Source: Medicago truncatula
Lineage: Eukaryota; Streptophyta; Magnoliopsida; Fabales; Fabaceae
Length of the DNA: 64,000 bases
Direction of reading: 5' to 3'
Assembly: GCF_003473485.1 (NCBI RefSeq)
Contig: NC_053042.1
Location: 44,355,762 to 44,419,761 of the forward strand
Positions 11,601 through 20,386 of the stretch are shown in pieces. How positions within the stretch are numbered: position 1 is the stretch's first letter; every line of letters starts with the position of its first letter. The translations under genes and the position numbers were made by a program. The notes beneath the pieces were generated by a model. That model had not been told where the DNA came from. It saw nothing but the letters and a program-made list of their open reading frames with translations, and did no database searches.

Positions 11601-12292
11601 AATAGCCTTTTAAAGTTTTGGAAAATTATTAGCTGTATGATAAAACATTCGGTGTATTAAAAGTAAAAATTCCGAGTATTCTAAGTCTGAGTAACCAATT
11701 GCATGAGCATCAGCAGATTATAGCCATACCTTTTAAGTTAAGACTAACGATAATACAAAGATGTTATATATTATGCAATGCAATGCATATCCAATTCTTA
11801 TATAAATCAACAAATTCAAACCTTGCAATTAATTTAATTAATTCCAATCTTTAATCTATAACTCTGGCTTAATGAATATGACTATTAAACTATAAAAAAT
11901 AAAGTAGAAGCAAACGAAGAACTCGGTACTCACATTCGCTTCTGTTTAAGAACCCGCATGGCTCTAGCTTTAATACCATCCTGCATAGGACCAGGTCTTG
12001 TTTTCTTAATCTGGTCTTTGTATCTATTAAGTTCAACATCAAGCTTCTTAATCTTTTCATCCACCGTATCACCTCGTTTAGTAATCTGCAATAAAAACAT
12101 AATCAATTTTAGTTCAACAACAAAATTAGGAATTAAAAAAACGTAAATTCAAAAATAGAAACCGAAATTGAATAGATCTGAGAGAGTATGAAGAAACCCT
12201 GGCGGCGATTGAATAAAAATTACCCTTTCGTTGGCATCTTCAATGGAAGGAGGGGGTTCCTTTTTCGCTTTGACACCGAAAACTCTCTTCAT
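8695..12292 (-). CDS. VPS60: ESCRT-III subunit VPS60 (CHMP5-like), seven exons
   Basis: A Snf7-family protein of 235 residues, the normal length for plant VPS60. Minus-strand exons are 12292-12224, 12085-11934, 11460-11367, 10459-10388, 10304-10193, 9820-9666 and 8748-8695; every junction is GT-AG and the frame is kept. The N terminus (MKRVFGVKAKKEPPPS) is the basic membrane-binding start of CHMP5 proteins. A long charged helical region follows, with the family block YEGQRDMLYNQTFNLDQ. The acidic C-terminal half (DDIDEEDLMGELDALEAD) holds the probable MIT-interaction and regulatory helices. Known family role: a late-acting ESCRT-III component at multivesicular bodies that binds LIP5 and stimulates the SKD1/VPS4 ATPase. 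No defects are seen. Confidence 0.95.
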
Positions 12293-12479
12293 CGTTCTAA
12301 ACGATTTAATAAGTTTGTAACTCCTTTGAAAATTGAAATTGAAATTGAATCGTGTGTGTTTGTGAGAGAAAGAGATGAAGAATACGATACGATGAGAGTT
12401 TTGAATTTAGGGTTTTGCTTTGCTTAACGCGGTGACGATGATGATAATATTCAATTCAACACGACGGAAACTTCCACAA

Positions 12480-13020
12480 ATAAAAAATAACCGATATATT
12501 AATTGATTGCACGATTATTACAAAATTGTTTTTTTTACAATGAATACTTACTATATTGAAAGAAGTAAATAAGTTTTTACCCTAGCGGCAGTTAACAACC
12601 GTTCGCCTAAGCGCAGGCAGTTAACAGTTATTGGCTCCAACGCCAGTTAACTACCGTTGCTTTTATATGAACATAACAACATAGGAGTTTCCAAAACTCT
12701 ATTGTTACGTGTTTTGCTTCCATAGGTGCGAATTTCACAAAGCATACGTCATTCTACGCCAAATTCAAGCATAAAATCAAGTAAGTTTTTTGAATCATAT
12801 TGCATTGCTATTTTGTGATTGATTTGTTAGTTTTTTTTGTTAAATTGCGATTATAGAGGTTTATTGATTTTATGATGTTATGATAATTTAGTTTGTTTGA
12901 ATTGTTAGGTTTAGGTTAGAATTGTTTAGATTGTTTGAATTGTAGAATTGTTATGAAATTATGGTAGAATTTTTAAGATTAGATGAATTGTTGTATAATC
13001 GGTGCGATTAGTTTAGGTCT
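12480..13020. other. Spacer with repeated GTTAAC words
   Basis: The stretch 12580-12665 repeats a word resembling CAGTTAAC(A/T)(A/G)CCGTT three or four times in imperfect form (AGTTAACAACCGTTC, AGTTAACAGTTATTG, AGTTAACTACCGTTG). The rest is AT-rich and non-coding. Confidence 0.5.
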
Positions 13021-13095
13021 GTTATGAAATTTTGTTGTTATGAATTATTGTACAATTGTTACGTAGGTTTTGATCGCCAATTTGCTTATGTATAT

Positions 13096-13347
13096 ATGTC
13101 TCAGAATCAGGGAAACGTTGAGTTGAACAACAGAAAGGATGGTGACGATAAGAAGAAAGAAAAATCGCCGATGACATGGCACGGAACCACATGTGATGGA
13201 TCCGTCAAAAAGAAGGATTCAAATATGCTGGTGTATAATCATTTGAAGTTGAGGAGGAGCGGGAGGACATGCTATTTTTGTCCTCAGCCAAAAGCAGGTG
13301 CCTCAGGGACCGTCGAGGACAACTCGATTGACTTGTGTGACGATTAA
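13096..13347 (+). CDS. Small orphan ORF, function unknown
   Basis: An open frame of 83 residues from MSQNQG; it stays open 24 codons further upstream to an ATG at 13024, but that stretch looks like intron or leader. It is Lys/Asp-rich near the start (KDGDDKKKEK) and has a Cys at residue about 35, a CYFC pair near residue 60 and an acidic end (SIDLCDD). I do not recognise a family; a small zinc-binding fold is conceivable but too few ligands are visible. Base composition is more GC-rich than the surroundings, which supports past or present coding. It lies just before the hairpin cluster at 13755-14153 and inside a repeat block, so a transposon-derived fragment is a serious alternative. Confidence 0.35.
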   Translation: MSQNQGNVELNNRKDGDDKKKEKSPMTWHGTTCDGSVKKKDSNMLVYNHLKLRRSGRTCYFCPQPKAGASGTVEDNSIDLCDD

Positions 13348-13754
13348 TTGTAATTGTTTTTTATGTTTTGGATCTTTTTTTGCTTAATTGTTTTGGATCT
13401 TTTTTTATGTTTTTTTATGGTACATCTTGCTTGACATATTGGTACTTTGAATAAATTCGTGTTTTGAATAATTTCAATTAAAATCACGTTTTGAATAATT
13501 TCGATTAAAGCCGCATTTTGAATAATTGCGTATTCGAATAAAAACTAATTAAATCTAACGTGAATTCAACGAATTAAAATTGCGTAATGAATAAATAAAT
13601 TTGAAAAGTGAATAAATAAGATAATTATTGTTCCATTCAAAACAACATGTATTATGCATATTCAACTATATATGTTATCACATTACATTACATTCCCGAA
13701 TGTACCTTTCAAAACAAGTTTAACGTGAATTCAAAACAAGATGATCATCGAATG

Positions 13755-14153
13755 CTGGATTCCTGCCGTTTAACAAGTTTGAATTACCTCATTTAGAGGA
13801 AGACAATTGTTGTAGTTGGACGTTTGTACCTTCCAACTACAACAATCGTGTTACCTCTGAATGAGGTAAATTCAAACTTGTCAAGCAGCACGACTCCAAT
13901 ATACGACCGGCATTCTCATAATTCCGTTCAAAAGATTAAATTCTTGTTAGGTTTGGATTAAATAACGGTATTCAAGTGTCAAAAGAATGAGGTCCATTCG
14001 TTGACACTTCAATACCTTCATTTAAATCGGCCTATCAAGAATTTAATCTTTTGACAGGAACAATGAGAATGCCGGTCGAACATTGGAGTCATGCCGTTTG
14101 ACAAGTTTGAATTACCCCAGTTAGAGGAAAACAATTGTTGTAGCTGGAAGGTG
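13755..14153. repeat. Nested foldback locus (long imperfect hairpins)
   Basis: The segment 13832-13984 is an imperfect inverted copy of 13996-14153, giving arms of about 155 bp around a loop of about 10 bp. In addition, 13755-13820 is a direct copy of 14088-14153, so the 3' arm 13832-13900 can pair with either of two partners. Recurrent words are AACAAGTTTGAATTACC and ACAATTGTTGTAG. A transcript of this locus would be strongly double-stranded. No coding frame spans it. Confidence 0.85.
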
Positions 14154-14811
14154 CATTCATTCGGTACCTAATGACGATCTTCTGGCGGAATTAAACTTTT
14201 GATGATATCTTCAGTTGATCTCGGCAACGTTACCCGCATATCGATCCACTGGAACATGAGTTTAGTGTTGGATTTTGTGAATTTAAGTTTCAATTATAGA
14301 GAATGGATTTAGGTTTTTGGAAAGAAAAAAATTTGGAAAGGTTGATGAAGATATCAGGAAGAAGAAGAGAGAAGATGATGAAAAGCGAAAATAAATTAGG
14401 TGCCGACGGTTCACTATTAATTACAATGGACATGCAATCCAATGGTTAAAATCATATCAAAAGTTTTAGACATTAAAAAATTAACGGAGGGGACCTTTTT
14501 GACTAACGGAGCAAAGCGAGAGGGACCAAAATGTTGGTTTTACAATTTATGGAACCAAAATGTAAACTGATAATTATTTAGGGGACCATTGATGCAATTA
14601 ATTTAATGGTAGATTAAATGAAGGTATCATAGAAAAAAATTGCAAAAAATCCACTTCCTTAATTTGGTGTCACTACTTCAAAAAGACACATAAATAAAAA
14701 CAGAGGAATAGTCTTGACAAAAAAAAAAAAAAAACAGAAGAATATTTATTAAACTTGTTTATATTGGTATTATATAGTTATTAGACTCTTTCTCCCTAAA
14801 AATAAAATTTA

Positions 14812-15188
14812 AATTGCATTTTTAGTCTCTTAACTATTTAATTAGTATCGCTTTGATCCCTTAATTAAAATTTGATTTATTTCGCTATCTTAACTTTTCT
14901 CCATTACACATTTTGGTCATTTCCGTTAGTTTTAATTTAAAAACGTTAGGTTTTCTTTATCTTCTTCTCCTCTTCTTTATCTTCATATCATCTCCATCAA
15001 CCTTCAACAACAAAAATCCGAGAAAAATTCCAGAAGAACATGAAGAAAACTTAACATTTTTTAATTAAAACTAACAGAAAGGGTCAAAATGTGTAATGGA
15101 GAAAAGTTAAGATACCGAAATAAATCAAATTTTAATTAAGAGACCAAAGCGATACTAATTAAATAGTTAAGGGATCAAAAACATAATT
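14812..15188. mobile_element. Foldback MITE, 377 bp, long terminal inverted repeats
   Basis: The arms 14812-14943 and 15057-15188 are inverted copies with roughly 90% identity by eye, including TTAACTATTTAATTAGTATC in both. The 113-bp centre has no frame. Just outside, TAGT(T/C)(A/G)TTAGACTCTTT occurs at 14776-14792 and 15200-15216 in direct orientation, possibly part of a larger duplication. Confidence 0.85.
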
Positions 15189-15357
15189 AGCCAAAAAAAA
15201 TAGTCGTTAGACTCTTTATTTTAAAATGATGGTAATGGTGGAACATGTTGGAAAATTTGTTTACTATTTCATAACATTGATTAGTTAAAAACCATTTTAA
15301 ATGCCTCACGAGTTTAGTACAATCGATAGAAACAATGCATTGTAATGTACAAAGGAT

Positions 15358-16013
15358 TAGAGTTATCAAAATGAGCTAGTCCGTATGGGCCGATCCGTTA
15401 AGCCTGATTAATTATAGGGTTTGAGCCTTAAATATTGAGCTCGAGTTTTTATAGGGTTTTTTTAGCTCGGCCGTAAAGCCCAGTGTCCGTTAGGGCTAGC
15501 CCATTAGTCTACATAACAAAATTAATCCTAGATGTTATATATTTTTTAAAATAATTCTTTAGTTAGTAGATTATTAAAGTAAAAGATAAAAGTGATAATT
15601 TAATGAATTAACCCACAAATATAAAAGAAATAAAAATTTATATTTACTCGTTTCATTGCTTAGAAATTTAAAGATCGGATATATAAATATCTATAACCAT
15701 AACATCCGTAATTTATTTAAATTTTTTTACTTAGTTTGCGACGTTTTTACGAAAAATGTTTACAATTTTTTTTTGTGCTAGGAATTATCTAAACATATTA
15801 AAAATATGATTTGTAAGAAATTTTACAATACTTTTTTATTTAGAAAAAAATTAATTCGGGCCAACCCGTTTAGCACACGGCCCGTATAAGGTCGGGCTCG
15901 GGTAGTACTTTTCAAGCCTATATTTCAACCGGGCTTTTTGGTCCGACCCGGTAAAGCCCGAAGCCCGTTAGGTCGGACATAAACAGATTGGGTAGTCCGT
16001 TTTGACAGTTCTA
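15358..16013. mobile_element. Non-autonomous hAT-type element, degenerate
   Basis: The terminal repeats TAGAGTTATCAAAAT and TAGAACTGTCAAAAC (the latter read from the right end) resemble the AG-GCTGTCAAAA ends of a common plant hAT group. GC-rich subterminal blocks repeat GGGC/GCCC words (AGCCCGTTAGG-like at 15475 and 15960). The flanking 8-mers CAAAGGAT and CAAAGAAC agree at 5 positions or more, consistent with a decayed target duplication. Confidence 0.6.
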
Positions 16014-16050
16014 CAAAGAACTGTGGTTAATACCTCATTTATTTACCTTT

Positions 16051-16138
16051 TTTGTGGTGGGCGGGCCGGGTTTGAACCTCAAACTTTGCATATATTTTAT
16101 ATTGACCCTACCAACTGAGTTAAGCTCACGAGTACGAT
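16051..16138 (-). mobile_element. Short tRNA-derived SINE with 13-bp target-site duplication
   Basis: The minus strand carries GTGAGCTTAACTCAGTTGG (A box) and GGTTCAAACCC (B box), then ends after a CCCACCAC stretch and an A-run. TTTATTTACCTTT flanks it at 16038-16050 and 16139-16151. It has the tRNA-like head of the family at 355-498 but a different, much shorter tail. Confidence 0.75.
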
Positions 16139-16324
16139 TTTATTTACCTTTAAGATATCCATTACACTACTTAAAAAAAATCATTTCACATATTTGATGA
16201 ATTGATTAGTTAAAAGATTGATATTTTAAAAACATTATTCAAAAAGGATTTAGTAACCGCGTGTAAAAAATGAAAAGGACAAAAAACAATCTAATTATAT
16301 CTCATCATATATAATACTTGGGTA

Positions 16325-16705
16325 CAGGGCCGGCCCATAGCCCGTCGAGGCTGGGCGACGACACCGGGCCTCTAATTTTTTGGGGCCCGAAAGCCCGTCG
16401 AGGCTGGGCGACGACACCGGGCCTCTAATTTTTTGGGGCCCGAAATATTTTTTTTTATATGTAAGCCACGAAAATAATGGTTATATATCTATTAAAAGCA
16501 AATTAATTAAATTTGTACAGCTTGCTTTAGTGGTGTGACAACTTTTTGTTGAGTGTGAGGTCATGTGTTCAAGACCCACCATAGTGTGATTTTTAATAAT
16601 TTTTTTTTTAAATGACTTATTTATTTTTTTGGGGCCCAGATTTTTTTTTTTTTGCATCCCTTATAAAATTAAAACCGGGCCTATGAATTTGTTAAGACGG
16701 CCCTG
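16325..16705. mobile_element. Non-autonomous hAT element, 381 bp, perfect 8-bp target duplication
   Basis: It starts CAGGGCCGGCCC and ends GACGGCCCTG, inverted ends typical of one plant hAT group. CTTGGGTA flanks it at 16317-16324 and 16706-16713. Inside, a 60-bp block starting AGCCCGTCGAGGCTGGGCGA is tandemly duplicated at about 16338-16450. It also contains a tRNA-like stretch (16510-16590, with GTGTTCAAGACC as a possible B box). No transposase is present. Confidence 0.92.
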
Positions 16706-16799
16706 CTTGGGTAGATTATTTTGAATGAATATAATACGGGTAAATGTTTTCTCGAAAATTTTATTATAATACTATGTAATAATTATATAATACTGTTAA

Positions 16800-17753
16800 G
16801 ATATTTTCTATTTACACCCCATGTTTTTCTGGTTACACCCAAATTTTCTTAAAAGTTTTTTATAATACCAAAATTGCCCTTTTATATAAATTTTCTTAAA
16901 ACCCTAATTTTATTCATTGTCAATGAGTTTCACCCTCTTTCACCCCACAAAGCGATCGATCAAACAATTTGATGTTCAATATCAATCTCCGTGAAAATTA
17001 AAGATTGAATTAAAATATTTTTCATCCATACTCAATTGGATATAAGTAACTGAATTTCTTCTTCTATTTGCTAGTTTCAATTTTTTTCCTTCAACTGCAC
17101 TGATGCACTGTACGATTACGGTTTTAATTTACATTGGCAAGGTTAACTTAAATTCAGTTTAAGTAGGTTCATGTAAACTTAGTTTACATTAAGTTTACAT
17201 GAACCTACTTAAACTGAGTTTACATGAACCTACTTAAACTGAGTTTACATGAACCTATTTAAACTGAGTTTACATGACCTACTTAAATTCAAATTGAGTG
17301 TACATGACCTAACTTACATAAACTGAGTTTACATGAATCTACTTAAATTAAGTTTACATGAACCTACTTAAACTGAGTTTACATGTGCATACTTAAAGTG
17401 AGATGACGTATAATCATTGAATAAGATTGAACTTTTAGATTTACACTTAAACTAAGTTTGCATGATCTACTTAAACTAAGTTTACATGACCTACTTAAAC
17501 TTAGTTTACATGAACCTACTTAAACTGAGTTTAAGTTGGTACACTTACTTAAATTTAGTTTACATGAACTCAGTTTACATGACCTACTTAATCTCAGTTT
17601 ACATCAACCTACTTAAATTGAGATTAAGTATATACACTTAAACTCAGTTTATATGACCTACTTCAACTAAATTTTAGATTAAATTTTATGAAAGGGTAAT
17701 CTTGTCATTTTGAGGTGCAACCATGATTAACTAGGGTGCAAGTAGAAAAACTC
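16800..17753. mobile_element. Mutator-type non-autonomous element, 954 bp, carrying a minisatellite
   Basis: A perfect 9-bp direct repeat, TACTGTTAA, flanks the element at 16791-16799 and 17754-17762; 9 bp is the Mutator-superfamily duplication length. The ends are inverted: GATATTTTCTATTTACACCC on the left and, read from the right, GAGTTTTTCTACTTGCACCC. The interior is non-coding, with the minisatellite at 17150-17660. No transposase frame exists, so it would need a partner element. Confidence 0.88.
17150..17660. repeat. Minisatellite, about 24-25 bp unit
   Basis: Roughly twenty imperfect copies of a unit near GTTTACATGAACCTACTTAA, with a few bases between, and some units inverted or shortened. 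It lies wholly within the Mutator-type element at 16800-17753. Confidence 0.9.
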
Positions 17754-17764
17754 TACTGTTAATA

Positions 17765-19140
17765 TGTGAAGTACCAATAACGTTAGATGATGTGACACAT
17801 GTGTGTTCTAACTTAACTAAGATCATATGTTTGAATTCAGCTTTGGTCATGCAACAACGTTAAAACTCTTAAAGAGAGTTTGCCGCCATTTAGATCCCAC
17901 AAGGCTCAAGAGACCAGTCTCTACAAAAAATTACTCCCAATATAAGTATAGTATTAAGAACAAAGAGGTGACATTTTTAATATAATAAAGAAAATGTTGA
18001 CAATTATCCTATGTACACTTAATAAGAAGTCTAATGGAGAAATATTATCTTATAGTAAATTATACATTCATTATATTGATTTTTTTTTTTAAGGAACATT
18101 ATATTGAATCTTAAAAAGTTGATTTTTTTCTTCATTAAATATTTATATTTTTGTCTTGGTCAAGAGCACGTGTGAAATGCAATTTCCAAGTCCCGGACCA
18201 TTGTTGACGTATTCAACACGTATGTTCCTCATTATTTTTCCGTTTTACCCAAAGCTTACATGGATTTAAAAGTTTTAAAACTCCTTATTAATTTTAAGGG
18301 ATTATGTAACACACAAAAGAAGAAGTTCTCAAGATTAATCTGACTTTCTTAAGGATAAGCCGCAAATATGGATAAGTCGGGCTAAAACCCACATTAACAT
18401 ATAACGGAATATTGGATGAAGATGATCATCCAACGCAGCAGACAGACAGTGGGGGCTTTATCATTTGCATTTTTAACCACAATTTGATTAACATAGTTAA
18501 CGTTCAAATATGGCTGACTTCAAAAAAAGATAAAGATATTCCTATTCAACGTTCCTACATTGAAGTTAAAGAGTTATTGAGACAGTTTTGAGTTTTCACA
18601 TTTGAGGTGTGAACATGGACAAGTATACTAAATAATTGTATTGCAAAACAGCTGTAAGCATGCCCGATCATGACATTGAAGCTCCAAGTTGACCAAAAGT
18701 TATCTATCTATGAATGACATCAAGTAGAATTTTAAGATTTTTTTTAACGGAAAAAGGGTGGAAGAGGTGCAATACAAGAGCTTTCAGTCACCATCCTATT
18801 ATTACTTTTAGTCAAACACTGTGGAGTTTCGATGAGAATCAGTGTATTAGTGTGGTATGATCACACTACTCATTTTAATCTTAAAATGGAGAGCGAGGGC
18901 CAACATTCTAGTGATATTTGGAATGTTTTCTACTATTTTTTTAACAAATCAAACACACTCATAAGCTAAAATGTAGTAACTTGCTTCACATGTCACCAAC
19001 TAGTTAGTTACTAACTAACTATTATTAACAAATATAGTTTGTTTTTATCAATAACAGTAATAAAAAACACAAGTGGTTATCGTCTCATTCGATGATTTTT
19101 TTTATTATCAATAATTGTTACTAACTAACTATTAGGAGAT
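17765..19140. other. Gene-free AT-rich stretch
   Basis: No convincing reading frame, RNA gene or paired transposon ends were found. A G-box-like CACGTG occurs near 18167 without a nearby gene. Confidence 0.4.
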
Positions 19141-19262
19141 TTTTTTTAAGAAGGCAAACTAACCTATCAAAATTGAAAACATGAAGAATTGAACCTAAAA
19201 TTTTGCAATGATCGTACTTAAAAGTCTCAATCCAATACCACTAGACCAACTCAAATAAGTTT
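19141..19262 (-). mobile_element. tRNA-derived SINE of a second family
   Basis: The minus strand carries GAGTTGGTCTAGTGGTATTGG (A box) and AGGTTCAATTCTT (B box), ending in TAGTTTGCC and an A-run. A partial relative of the tail may lie at 1408-1480. Confidence 0.6.
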
Positions 19263-19499
19263 AAAAGATATATTTTAAAGTTGAATTTTGACGATGCAAA
19301 TATTGGTTGATGATGTGACAATATCTACATAAATTGATTTTTTTTTTTTTTGAAAGATACATAGATTGATACTTAAAAACTAGTAGTAATATATTTCATC
19401 AAAATTTGCATAATTTCTATCACAAAATCAATTAAATTTTTATCTAAAATATTTTCTTAGTGAATTCTCAATTAACAACTCATTTACATATTATCAATT

Positions 19500-19750
19500 T
19501 AGATGTGACAAGCATAACTTATCATAGGATTTCACTTGTGTGACATTTTGGTGGGAATATAACATAAAATTACCCAACCACAATGTGGCACGTGGATTTC
19601 TCATTTTTAAATAAAATAAAAAGGTCTCGTGAATGAGAGAAGAAAGCAAAGAAACCTATGTGTCACATTGTAGTACGGCAATGTCATGTGACATTTCCAC
19701 CACAATGTCACACAAATGGGATCCCTTGTCACGCTGTCAAAATCCTATCT
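19500..19750. mobile_element. Foldback MITE
   Basis: ACTTGTGTGACATTTTGGTGG at about 19535 is the inverse of a right-arm stretch at about 19688-19720 (CCACCACAATGTCACACAAA). ATAGGATTT occurs near both outer ends in inverse orientation. It lies about 0.6 kb before the receptor kinase gene, so it is promoter-proximal. Confidence 0.65.
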
Positions 19751-20274
19751 TGAAATATATAGATGGAAAAATCAATGATTTTAGAAATAAGGTGCTAAAA
19801 TACTGAATTTATAAATAGATAGACCAAAATCGAAAATGAGATAAAATAGAGAACCAAAGTTACATTTTAAGAAATCATTTATTTATTATTTGTTAAAACA
19901 GTGGTTGATTGCATAACATTGCTCTTGGAGTCAGTCTTGTTTGTACCAAGTGGGCACCCAACTGACCATTACAATATTCCCTTTGACAATTGAATCTATT
20001 CAACAATCAACTTCTAAATCTGGTCATCTCATTGCTCATAATTGCATGGTTCCAAAATCATGCACGCCACTATATATAAATATAATATATGAAGAAGGAC
20101 AAAATTTCATCATTTTAAGCTCCTAACTATTTTTATTATACTTCATTTGCACTCACAACTCCATAACAGATTCAAAAGCCCAAAACAGCACCTTGCATTA
20201 AGGTAAGTGTTTCTCCCCTCTTAAAACTTTGCCACCATATCATTCATACTTTCTTTTGTCTCAACTCTCCGATT

Positions 20275-20283
20275 CTATATAAA
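20275..20283 (+). promoter_or_regulatory. TATA box of the receptor kinase gene, with a W-box downstream
   Basis: CTATATAAAG lies about 105 bp before the ATG at 20387, a normal plant spacing. GGTCAAC at 20337-20343 is a WRKY-binding W-box (TTGACC on the minus strand) in the predicted leader. That fits a defence receptor but is only suggestive. Confidence 0.55.
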
Positions 20284-20386
20284 GAGGCTCTAGTAGTATC
20301 TATATAGTTCGTTAAAGTCTGGTTAAGAATTGTTCCGGTCAACATTCATAGTCTGTTTCTCTTTGTGCCTCATTGTTTTTATTTTT

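Noticed and set aside
12188..12427. 79-codon plus-strand frame
   Set aside because: It overlaps the first exon and leader of VPS60 on the other strand.
17150..17660. Regular repeats resembling a CRISPR array
   Set aside because: Units are adjacent and degenerate without unique spacers, and the genome is a plant.
20330..20386. Upstream extension of the receptor kinase frame
   Set aside because: It begins with TTG, not ATG; the first in-frame ATG at 20387 gives a normal signal peptide.
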